Below, one piece after another: positions 48,655 through 60,910 of a stretch of DNA of 64,000 nt. Within the stretch, counting starts at the first letter, position 1. Every line of letters begins with the position of its first letter. The notes below the pieces were generated by a model, which was given only the letters and a program-made list of their open reading frames with translations, searched no databases and had not been told where the DNA came from. A program made the position numbers and the translations under genes. Source of the DNA: Corella eumyota (Eukaryota; Chordata; Ascidiacea; Phlebobranchia; Corellidae); contig OY720103.1 in assembly GCA_963082875.1 (NCBI GenBank), positions 1,054,001 to 1,118,000 on the forward strand. The letters run 5' to 3'.

Positions 48655-48996
48655 ATTTACGTGCAAGTTACAGACTTATGTCGTTTCTAATCCGTCTGAT
48701 TATAAGTGGGTGATGTGACAACTTAAGTTACAAATAAATGAATTAATTTTTTTTTATTATTTATTTTGGTTTTTCGCGCATTGAAAAAAGTAAATAATAA
48801 ATACGATATACAATTAATATTACAACAATGCGACTGGAAAAAATGACAAAATCAATTTAATGATTTAAAACATGCCAAAAGTATTAATGTTTACATAAAG
48901 ATTTTAAGTATGTTATGGCATGGTCACCAAACCAAAGTAAACAAGTGCAAGATATATCGTGTTGCTTAACATATTCTTATGTTTCGTACTGTTTTT
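48655..48996. repeat. Right copy of the inverted duplication, split by an inserted element
   Basis: The two halves 48655-48748 and 48934-48996 together match 45306-45156 in reverse complement. Between them lies the dispersed element described at 48749-48933. Confidence 0.8.
48749..48933. mobile_element. Dispersed element, copy A (about 185 bp)
   Basis: Starts with a T-rich TTTATTTTGGTTTTTCGCGC stretch and ends with GGCATGGTCACCAAACC. It is nearly identical to 62661-62842 in the same orientation. Inside, TTTTTCGCGCATTG and CAATGCGAC with GAAAAA form an inverted repeat (clearer in copy B). No coding capacity. Class unknown: it could be a short MITE or a SINE-like element. Confidence 0.8.
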
Positions 48997-50767
48997 AAAA
49001 AGATTTGCATAATATTATTATCGTTTTGCAATATATATATATTCAAACAATGTTAAGACTTTTAAGATAAATCTTATTTGACAAAAATTGAACCTGTAAA
49101 AACACTTTAAAACATAAATATAGTTTCTATTTAAACATAAATATAGTTTCTATTTCCTTGTCTTTGAAATTAATATTTAAAACCCTACAACGTTCAGTGT
49201 GTGATAATATCTTAACATAAACACAGATTGCTATCTTAGCTGTATTAAAGGTTTGCTAAATTATGTATAATGATGTTGAGAGCATATAGAATGTGTTATA
49301 AACAATAAAAATTTAAATTATTTTTTATTCCAAATTTGTTAAAGTTATTTTTTTGTTTGGTACGACTTTTAAATATTAGATTTTGATATTTTAAATCTTG
49401 TTAAATTTTTTTTTTTTGTATTGTAAACAATAGATATGAGTTTTTTTTGTCGTGGTGTATATTAAACTTAACTTAATTGATTATTTTGGTTTAATTTATT
49501 TATAATTTTAAATGAAATTTTGATTGTACGACAATCTGTTATTGTGTTTATTCCAATCAATTGATCATTATTCGATAACAATCAACGATTTATAACTTTA
49601 ATTATCCATCCCGTTGTTACGTATAAACGTCTTAATTGTTACGTCACAATTCCATATCCGCTGTCGAACTATTGACCCGGCGCGCGCTTCGAATCGCTCG
49701 AACGTCGACGGTTTATTATGACATCACAAACCGCGTAATTACATCACACTTTAGTAGCGTAATTGACCAATGAACAATGGTCACGTGATGTGGTTAGAAT
49801 CGGACGTCTTATATTCTTGTTGGCCCTAATTTTAATTGCTTTGTACGCTTCTAATTGGGGTAAAATTTGTATTTGAAACAAAAGAATCCATATTTAAATT
49901 ATATTTTATTAAATTTGTAATTATTTAGTATATTTGGTCGAGGGAGTGCCTTGGAAAAATGGCTTATCGAATGTAAATTTAATTTGAGACATGGGTAAAT
50001 ATCGTCAGAATAAAACACTTAATAAAGATAAATTTGGATCACATTAAACACTTTTGCAATACAAACACATATGTAGAAATATCATAGGCGTGTAATGTAT
50101 TTAAATGTATACACAAATGTTATTAAGTTATACCCTTAAATATGGCCACCATTAAAATAAGGTAACGGCAAGCATTTGTATTTTAATTTTATTATTTTTC
50201 GTTTAAATTTAAAATATTCCAAGAAATAATGGACGATTTCTTATTACCTATCTGCATTTAAAATATATTTCTTTGCCTTCTATATGGTAGGCGCCTATGA
50301 CTTTAACGATTATAGAAAATGTGTTGATTTGATGTCAGTTGGAATGATCTCCCGTCTTTAAAGTTATCGTTGCGTTATTGACACTTGGATAACAAACAAG
50401 CACGGAGAGATGATTCCGTATGACAGTTGCCGCTCAAACATCCGGCCCCGCAGTTTGCTAATCCTTTTTTAATCAACTCGGCTTGCTGTAAGTTAATCAA
50501 AAAAGCATTTTGAGGGCACCCCGCCTGGCTTGTTCATGCGATTCCGTTGCGTTGGTTGACGACTTTTAATATTAGGTTTCGCGGATGTTTTCCGGATTTC
50601 TCGGAGAGTGATTTTGTCGAATAATCGTAATTATATTAAATATTTGTCTAAAATGTTGCGGATGCTTTACTTGTTTTGATCAAAGTGGCGAGTCTATTAA
50701 AAAAACAGTCTTTGAAAAAAATTGTCTTTAACATTTTTTTAAATAAAACTATTTGTTGAAACTTTGT

Positions 50768-50926
50768 AATTTGGTTTGTTTTTGTTTTTTTATTAGAGAA
50801 CTTTTTTGCGCACGAATAAAAGTAAAAAAAAATTCAATAATTATTACATTAACTCTGCAGTAAAAATATAAACACAAATTTTGTAATTCAATACATGCCA
50901 TGGGTTTGGTCACTAAACCACGAAGT
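50768..50926. repeat. Possible diverged relative of the dispersed element
   Basis: TTTGGTTTGTTTTTG, TTTTTTGCGCACGAATAAAAG and a right end with CATGCCATGGGTTTGGTCAC and TAAACCA resemble the ends of the 48749-48933 element in order, but the middle is not alignable by eye. Confidence 0.3.
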
Positions 50927-51502
50927 TTTTAAAATTAAAATCTTATTAATTTAATTTTAATTTAACTACTTTAAAATTTTACAAAACGGTTATGCTAATT
51001 AGGCAATCTATAAACCGTGTCAATTTTTGATTAGAAACTTCTTTCACTACTAACTAAATTTCCTTTTAAACAACAAAGCATAGTTTATAGACCATAGATC
51101 CGTTTTTGCATTGTTTAACATTGTTATTATGACGTCATGGTATTGGCACGCGAATCGAGGATTACGTCACGGGGATGATCCACCTTCTGATAACAACTGG
51201 ACCCATCTGCGCGATGTCCAGTGCTGAAGTAAAGATCGCTAGGCTAATATGTCTATAGAGATTAAATTATGTAAGATTATAACGCATTAATTCTGTGAGT
51301 GGATTTAGTGTAATTAAAACCTTGCAATACACATTGAAGACCGATTTCAAAAGCTTTAATACGAAAGTTCTAATACGAAAATACGATTGAATTTTGTTTA
51401 TTTTGTAGGATATTGTTTATACACAAATTAAAAATATTTTATGTTGCAAAAACATGAGAATGACGTCATATTTAAAAAAAAGCGTGATTTTATGACGTTG
51501 TT

Positions 51503-51575
51503 GGTGGTCGGTTAGCTCAGAGCTCAACGGCAAATAGTGTGGAATTGGTGCGGTTCGAACCAAAGACCTTTCGGT
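51503..51575 (+). other. tRNA-like relic or SINE head (A and B box matches)
   Basis: TTAGCTCAGAG near 51512 fits a tRNA A box and GGTTCGAACC at 51552-51561 fits a B box at tRNA-like spacing. The T-stem and acceptor stem do not pair properly and no terminator run follows, so it is not an intact tRNA gene. Confidence 0.3.
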
Positions 51576-52729
51576 TTGTATAACCTTATACTACAACCAA
51601 GTTACCAGACTATTAATGATGTCATAATTCTGAAATTATTTGCTGAATCTCATAAATTTCCTAATGGCATTGACTTTCCCGGAACTTCGACCAAGTTACG
51701 TTTCGCATGTCAAACACATCAAAAAATACCCCACGTGGAGTCACGTGACCGCATACCCGACATTTTCGGCGTTGCCCCATTGGATGGCTTTAAATAACCG
51801 GCAATGTTCGAAACGTGTAAACCCGTGTTTGCTAACATACGTTTACCTGTATTAAGGGTATACTTTACAGCCCCACGCGGCCTTGTTTTACAGACGTAAT
51901 ATCGTACACTAACAAGCTTTGAAAAATATATATAGAGCCAAGTTGTGTTTTATGCTATTTGTTTTGCTAAAGTCTGGAAGTTTGTTTGCATATACAAATT
52001 TCTAATAATAGGTCACGGTAAATTTTTCTCATTTTTGATCTTTGTATTTTTTTATATTTTTAATTAAATAAACCTAATGTGGGTAAGCCTTTGGAATTTA
52101 GAAACTAAATTAATTGAAATCATGATCAACTAAACGCCAGACTGTCGCTGTTATATAATATAAAAAGATTCTCTGATTCCCAGCAGTGTTATAGAGTGTG
52201 GTACAACTTTGAGTCTGATAGAGTGCTTGTAAATTAGTATATCCTTGATGTTCAGCCCCTTGTAACGCATAGCTACTTTGACGGGCTTAAATTTAGACTC
52301 AGCGGCGTGTTTATATCGATATTAACTAACCTTGTGCTTTAGTTGCCGTGCCAATGCATATAATATAGTGTGATCCTTTAAAACACTTTGTTTGATGCCG
52401 TTTTATGTTTGATCAAAGGCAAGAATGGTAAACACACATCAAGAATATATAGGTTTTTATATGACAATAAACAACCTTGCATACAGTGTTAATAACATAC
52501 CAAATACACAGTTAAACTAAAATACATTAAAATAAACATTCTTCTAAAAGTTTGTGTGATTAAATTTAAAAAAGTAAAGCAAAATTGGAAACGCTCAACT
52601 ATTATATATAAATTTAAAGATCAAGGTTGTTTTGATAAAGCTTTTTTTCGTGGGCTTATAATATAAAAGTTGGACGTAAAACAGTAGTTGACTTAAGTGT
52701 GTGTATATATACCTCTATGTATATGATGT

Positions 52730-52930
52730 GGGCCTGTTCACATCCATGTCAGAGCACGTCAGTCTGACGAAAGGTCCCGAGTGACATCATCTCTGTTGAA
52801 TCGGTGTCAAAATAAACGCCTCCAAGCTTGCCGACCCGGTCAAACGGCCCCGGGGGAGCCCGGATCCTGCGTGAATTTTAACAACCAGGGAAGCTAGTCA
52901 GGACCTACCTTAACTCGAGTTACCGGTCGT
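52730..52930. other. GC-rich island of unknown function
   Basis: A 200-base GC-rich island in strongly AT-rich surroundings, with CCGACCCGG, CGGCCCCGGGGGAGCCCGG and GGGAAGCTAGTCAGGACC. No long open frame and no match to a known RNA gene. Could be an enhancer, an RNA gene or a mobile-element piece. Confidence 0.35.
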
Positions 52931-55900
52931 ATATTGTTGATGTTATTTCACAATTAGCGTGACCGCGCATACTATAAGGTCAAATGTGGGAGATTGACAG
53001 TTGTCTTTTTCTATTGGATGCTTAGTATGGGCGTAAAGTGTTTTAGCGTAATTTATAAGCCAAGTATCACTATTTTATTGCATTTTAAAATTAAATTGTT
53101 ATTAAATCATACTGTTAAGTTTTATAATATCGTGACGATGTTTACATTTCATAGATATCAAGTCATAAATTTATTTTAAAATGGCGAATTTTTTTCTTGT
53201 TTTGCGACTGTACGCATAATATAAATTAAAATATAAAGCCTGCGTTTAACACAGAGCTAATGTGTTTTTTAAAAGTCATTTTTTAACGGAGGTATCGAGC
53301 GTTTAATTTTTAATTCAATTAAAACTCGAGCAATAAGCGAAAAAGCAATCAAAAATTTCGAACAAACGATTGACCTGTTTCAATAAAGTCGTTTTAAATC
53401 GACGATAAATCAATACGAGCACATTATCCCTCCGCTGTGCATGTTAAAACAGAGGAAAATCGGTGTTTCTTGTATTTTTGTCGGGCAAATTTTCATTCTT
53501 TTTAACCGGTGTACAGCTAAAATCTCTATAAAGATCCATAAGATTAAGTACTTACGTCGTTATCCGGAAATGTATAAAAAAAAGAAAAAATGGAAATAAT
53601 TGGTTGATTTTGTTTAAATATTAAGATTTTTTTCAATTGAAATTTAAAGAATTTTATTTATTATCCATCCCGTTTGAAGTTTTAATTTGATTTTAAATTG
53701 CTTTTCCTGTTTTCCGAGTTTTATTTGAGCTTATTTTATACACGTGTCTCATTTCATCGATTATTAGAAGAATTAAAAGGCCCTTTAAAAAACAGAGAAT
53801 TCCTTCGGCTAAATTATATTTTAATTTACTGAAGCCCTTTTCCATTAATTAATGATGAATTTGCGTAACTGTGTAATTAGATAAGAAGGTATTCGTGTCA
53901 TGCTAGCTAAAACATAACTGTTCTTCTTGTTTCAAGAATTTCAAACTGTCGATACCGCTTATTTATAACGCAAAATATTCGCCTAATATAAAGAGAAAAG
54001 AAAATTTATTTTATTTTTTTAATTCTCGAAAAAAAAACGATTTTAAAATATTTGCCAAGTCATGGTATATTATTACTCATCTTAAATATTATTCTAATAT
54101 GTCGCATTCTGTGTTTTATATTGATATCACAAACAAATAAATAAAGTGTTTATTTTGTAATACACTTATTAAATGCACTCTTTGTCTGATGATAACCAAT
54201 CAAATATCAAAATGTCGATTAATTGTGATTTCAAGCTTATGCCTATAAATTCAAGCCGATGGGTATAAGAAGCATAAATATTAACGTTATTGCTCAATGT
54301 TAATTAGATGATAAATATTATGTTTTCTAAAGTCAAGGGTTAACCTTTACAATACATTTCAAATAACTGTAAAATTTAAATAAAATTTCCAATCCAAACA
54401 ACCTATACTTTTTAATTGTGAATCCTGGCTTTTAACGGCATATTAAATGTCTTTTAAAAACAACTCAAAAGAATTAGATAAAACGTCAAAATTTTATATC
54501 CTTTTTTGAAATTAAGTCCAAAGATGTAAACGTCAAAATAAATGTTAATCAAATGTAACAAAAATTGATAAATTCTGATGAGAAGCGCTCGTGGAGCAGG
54601 TGGCATTGGTCACGTGACCTTATTTCGGAAGTGCTAGAGATAAGAAGAATGTGTGCGATTCGTGTGGCCGAGCACCGGGTCGGCATGTACTACACTGAAC
54701 ACTCTGTATCAATTGCTGTGGCTATTGTTTACCATGTTTGGTACAGGGTCAATATTTGTCATGCTATTAATTGGCGCATCAAGTAATTGTAAAATTTGAC
54801 CCGAATCGCTTCATACTGCTTTTATTATCAATTGGATTTTGAAATGTCGTTGGCACATGTGTTTATTTATCATTAAATGTGATTCTTGCTTATCAGAAAA
54901 GTTAATTAAATTTAAAAATATTTTTTTGTATTGAAGTATTCAATACCGAAACTCTATAAATATCCGCGATCGAATGCTACGCTTAATATGCATTAAAATT
55001 GGGCGCTCGCGCTTGGTATAGGGTTACCGTATTCGCTCAAGCTGTTGTAAAAGTGCGTATAGTCGAAGTCCAATTAGCGATTGTGACAAGGGAGCAAATA
55101 CTTGAACGCAATCAAAGAGACAGCGTCACTAACATTTGGATTTCTTATCTCTACCTCTCCTTAACTGCGTCCGGCCAATCGGAAACACTTGTACAGAATG
55201 TAACTCGTGAACAACGACGCGCTATAGAAAGAAACTTTCAACGGGTATGCATATAAAGCGTGGGCACGGGTGTTTAGTTAATAAAGTATGTTAGTTTACA
55301 TTTCTCCAGACCAAGTATTTTTAAACAACTTTATAACTTGCCAATCACAGCAACGGAATATTTATTAAAAATTTAAGTAAATAATATAAGTGTTATTCGA
55401 GCAATTTAAAACTTGGTTTTGAAATGCTGATCGTTGTGTATCTAAAAAAACAAACATGCTTTGAACACCACTCCCCTTTAAACTGACGTTGAACTTATAT
55501 GTATGTGTGTTATGTCGTAAGTGTATGCGTGTCACTGTGTCTAATAGGCAATATAGTTACAGAAATATAAAGGGTAAATGCAATGCACTTTTTAATATAC
55601 GAAATAAAAAAATTAGTAAGTTTTTTACGGTTCAAGACTTTGTATAATAACTGACTTATTAATAACGAGGTATATAAGCAACTAACAACCAATGTATACA
55701 CTTTATTGGGTTAATGGAGGCGATAATGATATGTGGTAAGATATAATAAGAACAGCAGCGGGGGGCCTTATATACAAACTGTTAAAGCATTCCGCAGATT
55801 CGTGTTTATAAATATACTTGCAAATATCCGGAGAGAAGACGTAGTTGCGTGATTTACGTCCCAACGGGTGTCATGACTGTTGTTAGAGTCGCCATTTACT

Positions 55901-56837
55901 TTTAAACTAGAAGTTTTTATCGTTTGTGTATTCGCTTGGGAGTCAGTTGCACGGCCACTTCGAGCGAGTGCTGTCATTTATTCAACATGTATTTTGAATA
56001 TGTTTTAGACTGTATGACACAGTTTATATAAAAATTTATAATGTGGCTTACAAATTTACATGTATTTTTTATAAAAATTGAATTTTTATTCATTTGTTTT
56101 TATCACATTTTTACTTTAAATATACCATTTGTAAATATATGATTTTTGATTTATAACACTTTTTCTTTGTATATTTCAGAAATAAATATTATTTTTCACT
56201 TCAAGATTTTGTAAAATTTGGATGAAATTTTCTGAACCTCAGATTTAAAAAAAATTGGTAAGTGATTCAATATATTTATAAAAAATATTTGTAAAGATAT
56301 GTTTAAGTCAGTTGTGTTCACATACACTTAACTTTGTCAAACATTGAATAAAAGCGAAACACTGAAAACAAAATGGCGACCGTTACAATTTTTTACAAAG
56401 TTAATAACATATAAGTGCGATACAATTTGTTTTTGTATTTGTAACTATTAAAACAAACTTATAAAAAAAATTATTATTAGAACAAAATGTCTAAGAATTA
56501 TATTTTCCCTTGGATAGTTTTATTGATACGAAAATTACATTTGGTTTAACTTACATAAGCTTGCATAAGCCCTGAAACTATATCTCCATGTGAATTATAT
56601 CTACATCAAAATAATTCGAAAGCTCTTAATAATACATCGTGTCTTTCTATCAAAATATAAGCATGACTAGTGCAGTACACTAACCCATCCTTACTGCAGT
56701 TCCATCTTGTCTTACATAAGTAACAGATTAAGTTCTCAAGTCGGTCAATTTTCTATAATTTTGTGCTTAGAAATCGATGGTTTATTGAATATTTTCGTTT
56801 ATTGAAATTGCAACAACTAAAGTATAAGGTGGCCAAT

Positions 56838-57520
56838 TTGAACAAGGTATTTGTTTAACTTAATTGGTTGAATTTGGTCTCAATTTAATTGGTAAAATTT
56901 GGTAATAACTTGATTGGTTAATTCTGGTTTTAACTTGAGTGGTTAAATTTGGTCTCAACTACATTGGTTAAATGCGATATTAATTTAATTGGTTAAAATT
57001 GGTACTAACCTGATTGGTTAATTCTGGTTTTAACTTAGTTGGTTAATTCTGGTTTTAACTTAGTTGGTTAAATTTGATTGGTTAATTCTGATATCAACTT
57101 AATTGGTTAAATTTGGTCTCAACTACATTGGTTAAATGCGATATTAATTTAATTGGTTAAAATTGGTACTAACCTGATTGGTTAAATTTGGCATGAACTT
57201 AATTGGTTAAATTTTGTATCACCTTAATTAGGTAAATTTGGATTAAATTGATCAGTTAAATTTGGTATTAACTTGTATGGTTTAATTTGGTTCTAACTTG
57301 ATTGGTTAAATTTGGTTAAATTTGGTTTCAACTTAATTGGTTAAATTTGGTAATAACTTGATTGGTTAAATATTGTAATAACTTAGTTGGTTAATTCTGG
57401 TTTTAACTTAGTTGGTTAAATTTGATTGGTTAATTCTGATATCAACTTAATTGGTTAAATTTTGTATCAATCTATTTGGTTAAATTTTGGATTATTTTGA
57501 TTTGGTAAATTTGGTATTTT
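56838..57520. repeat. Higher-order minisatellite of a 20-23 bp ATTGGTTAA unit
   Basis: About 30 degenerate units of the form AACTTAATTGGTTAAATTTGGT. Blocks of several units are themselves duplicated: the stretch with GGTCTCAACTACATTGG starting at 56951 recurs at 57115 (offset 164), and the AACTTAGTTGGTTAATTCTG block near 57033 recurs near 57381. This indicates segmental expansion by unequal exchange. Each unit carries ATTGG, the reverse of a CCAAT box. Confidence 0.92.
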
Positions 57521-60352
57521 ATTTAGGAGTTGATATTAAAGCAATGTTTGTTTGTTTTGTCTATTTCCTGAGTTGAAATAACTTTCCAAACAACTGACGT
57601 TGCACATTTTTGTTTAGTCAAAACAATCCTATATTTTGCTTGTGGTTAACCATCAAGTTTACAATGTTTTGGGAGATATCTCAATAGGCTATCAATTAAC
57701 GAGTAGCAAAACAAAAAAATTTAGCCCGAAATAATATAATTAGAAACCTTTTTAAAGTTTAGTTTAAAGAAAAGTTTACAATCCATTTTTTGTATTTTAA
57801 AAATATTGTTGATGTTAGTTAACTAATGTAGTTTACCGGAATTTCCATAACAACTGTTACACACTTTCAGCCCCAACGGTATATTATCTTCGCACGTTTA
57901 TAAGTTTGTTGTCCTGTCTAACTATGCCATACGTTGAGTTAATGGTCGGTGAGCAATGTTTAAGCATGTCGTCGTCACTTAGCAGCCCGATTAAACGCTT
58001 CCCCTCTAAAACTCTAGAGATTTTTACTCATTACTAAAGGGATTGTAGCTTCCGGTCAATAGTATGGACTTATATAAAATACATTTAATAACTTGTGTCG
58101 ATAATTTCACATTTAACGCTGTGTATACTAAATGCGAGAACTATTTACCATGGTTAAGGTATTTGTGTTTCGTTTATTATGGTTTTGATTGACAGATACA
58201 TATATTTAATACAACTAGTCTTACTATTTGAATTTATAATGGAAATTTACTTATAACCATTTTAAATATTTAAAGTATGTTAACATAGTTAAGGAGTTGT
58301 CGATTTGGCGTTAAAACCATTAATAGCTGTCCGGAATAACGCTTCAGTTCCCTTGCTTATTGCCTAAACAGAAATTATCCTGTTGAGGCACAATGCGATA
58401 AGAAGTTTGTTGTTGAATTTGCGAATGAGTTGTTGGCAGATTATAAGAAAATTGCCCGGATTATATTTCAAGAATGTTTTCAAGTGATCCAGTTCATTGA
58501 AATATAGCTTGTTTGTGTCGGGCAAGGTCAAGGCTTAAAACTTCTAATCGATGTTGATGTTGAAATGTCGGGTATGGATATTACTTAACGTTTAAACGTA
58601 GGTAACACACAAAAGAAACATTGGTATTATTAACAGTTCTACAGGTGCTGGTTAAATGGGCTAATTACACGCTGTGTTAAAATGCTAATATATTTAGCTT
58701 AAACTTGATATCGACTAATGATGCAACGGTCTATTTAATCACGCGTTGTTAACGCTTAAATTAGGTTGGTGTGTGTCTGCGACAGTATTGACTGCTGATG
58801 GTATTCTGTGCGGTTTTTAAAATACACCCTTTCTTTGCGAGCGATGTTCGGTGGCGCGCGACTAATGTCGAGAGCAAACACCATGTTTCGGCAACAGGCT
58901 TTTTGGCCTAACTGTGTATACGACTAAAATCATCAAAAGACGGTAAAGTGCCGCACACCTTTCAGACCTTGGTGTCAACACGGCAGCCTAAAACGCTCAG
59001 TTCACACCTTTAGAGCGGCAAAAGTGCCAAGAAATGATAGACAGGATTTCGGTTCTGATGTATGTGTCGAATTGCATGAGAGAGATCCGCGTGTTTGCTT
59101 CATTCTGTTGACGAAGGACTGGATTTCAAAGCCCGCACCTGCGCCTGCTTTACAGCTTGTGTGATACCCGTGTATCTATCCCCTCAGCTTCGTGTAATCG
59201 TAATCTCCAGCGTGATAAACTGGGTGGAATTAACGGCAAAGGAAAACGTTCTCACAGAATATTTTTTATTTTTACGAGGCAAGTCATTCGTCATTCTCTG
59301 ACAGAAGCAGCAACGCTTTATAATTACAAAGTAACAAGATACATATTTATATATTTAGGCAACGTGTATTTCTTTATATTTTTAGTGCCTCTAAAACCGT
59401 TTTTTTATGACATTTTACACTATTTAAAAGTTTTCCACTCAAGCCTTTATATGGATATAATAAAACATAACTAATCCCGCCCCATTTAAAACCCGATAGC
59501 ATAAGTTTTAGCCATTTCTTTCTGCATGGTGAAACAAAATAAATAATTGGACAAATGTAATGAGATATCCGTGAACCTCAATCGTTGTAATCTTTAATTT
59601 GAATGATGTTGTTGCGTGTTAGTATAAGGCCACAACTGCATGGTTAATAGAAAATATTAATTCATCTTTTTTGGCTGAATATATAGAATGCCCGGTAACC
59701 AATGTTGATATGTTTAGTCTGATAGTTTTTATGTGATTTATTAATTAAGGAATTATCCAGCATATTGCAAGTATATTGGAAAGATTTTTGAGTTGATTTA
59801 AAATGCTCAAATAATGTCTTTTTCAATTTTTCTTTGTTTTTTTTTGATAAAGTGTATATGGTTTGTTGGTAAAAATAAATGTCAAGTATAAAGACTTGTA
59901 CTGAATAGGCGTTTGCTTGAATTTTTCTTTTGTATTCGTGCAAGTAGTTTTATATTATTTGTTGATCAACCTTTGCCAAAATATTGCTCATTTTAAACAA
60001 ATTTAAAACACTCAAAATTGTGTTGAGTTCGAATTTACTTTTACTTACCTCGGACGAGTCATAGATTGGTTGATCTCCCATTACTCTGTTTCCATATCAA
60101 CACCTTCAAAGCGCTCAGACTTTAGACAGGTGTTTTGGCGCTTGAAAATTAGCTTGGCGCATTACTTTGCCTCGAAACACACACGTAGAAAGAGATTGAG
60201 TTACTCGGTTTGTTTTACAAATTTGTGCGATTTTTAACAAATTTTCGGATCAAGGTGTAATCAGACCACTAAGGAAAAAACATGTACTTGTTTAAAACTA
60301 TTTAAAAAACTAACTTGTTGTGAGCATATTAAAAATTGTTTGTGGTATTCCA
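57521..60352. other. Non-coding region 3' of Irx, part 3
   Basis: No supportable exon; the frames at 59095-59474 have no domain. A CG-containing segment at about 58740-59240 holds T-box-like sites (58953-58960 and 59002-59009) and is listed separately. Confidence 0.55.
58950..59012. promoter_or_regulatory. Candidate T-box binding site cluster
   Basis: GCACACCT (58953-58960) and TCACACCT (59002-59009) match the known T-box core (reverse AGGTGTGA), and GGTGTCA lies between them at about 58971. Within a less AT-rich 500-base segment. Inference from motif only. Confidence 0.3.
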
Positions 60353-60902
60353 CAAAGGTGGGCACCAAATCGTTAATGCGTTAAACGTTAAATAACGAAG
60401 TTAATTTTTTTGTTAAAATTTTACTTTTAAGTTAATTTTAAAAATAGTTATCGGACCTGTTAACTTTCGTTAAATTGTGCTTCCGTTAAATTAAGCCCGT
60501 TAACTCAATATTTTACAAGTAAATCCATGGTAATATAAGGAATATATATGTTTAAAATCGCCGTTTATCGGGTTTAATCGTCGCAATTTTTAAACGATGT
60601 AAGTAATTATTATCCGGCAACTGTTATTTGGGCATTGGGCCTAAGCCAGTTTTAAAAACTTCTTCTAAACCATTTTCGCCTAGTTAAAACATCGATTAAG
60701 AAAAAATCTATTTTTTTTAAATCTTTTTTTATAAAAAGGTAATTTCTTTGTTTGTTTTAATTAAATTTTAACGTTAACGTTTAACGATAACTTCCGTTAC
60801 ACTTGGTTTAATTTACCGAAAAAACGTTAGCGAAGTTACTGCTATGTGTAACGAATAACCATTTAACGAAGTTGCTTTTTTGTTTAACTGTGCCCACCTA
60901 TG
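60353..60902. mobile_element. hAT-type non-autonomous DNA transposon (MITE), 550 bp
   Basis: Terminal inverted repeats CAAAGGTGGGCAC (left) and CATAGGTGGGCAC (right, reverse complement) are flanked by a perfect 8-base target site duplication GTATTCCA (60345-60352 and 60903-60910). An 8-bp duplication and CA-starting ends with GTGGGCA are typical of the hAT superfamily. The interior is AT-rich, full of GTTAA/TTAACG words in both orientations, and has no transposase, so it would have been mobilised by an enzyme from elsewhere. The intact duplication suggests a fairly recent insertion. Confidence 0.92.
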
Positions 60903-60910
60903 GTATTCCA

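Larger units (their letters stand above)
48997..56834. other. Non-coding region 3' of Irx, part 2
   Basis: No supportable gene. Open frames at 51537-51855, 52994-53179, 54565-54786 and 54999-55256 lack domains. GC-richer islands with CG dinucleotides occur at about 49640-49800, 50400-50640, 51120-51240, 51690-51800 and 52730-52930. Some could be enhancers. A tRNA-like relic lies near 51503-51575. Confidence 0.55.

Noticed and set aside
51503-51575. Functional tRNA gene
   Set aside because: A and B boxes are present, but acceptor and T stems do not pair and no T-run terminator follows.
54999-55256. Possible exon with homeodomain-like TREQRRAIERNF
   Set aside because: The frame begins at TTG, has no recognised domain, no convincing acceptor, and no downstream helix-3 (WFQN-type) exon could be found.
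59095-59474. Overlapping plus-strand frames in the desert
   Set aside because: No domain, no clear splice sites and composition like the surrounding DNA.
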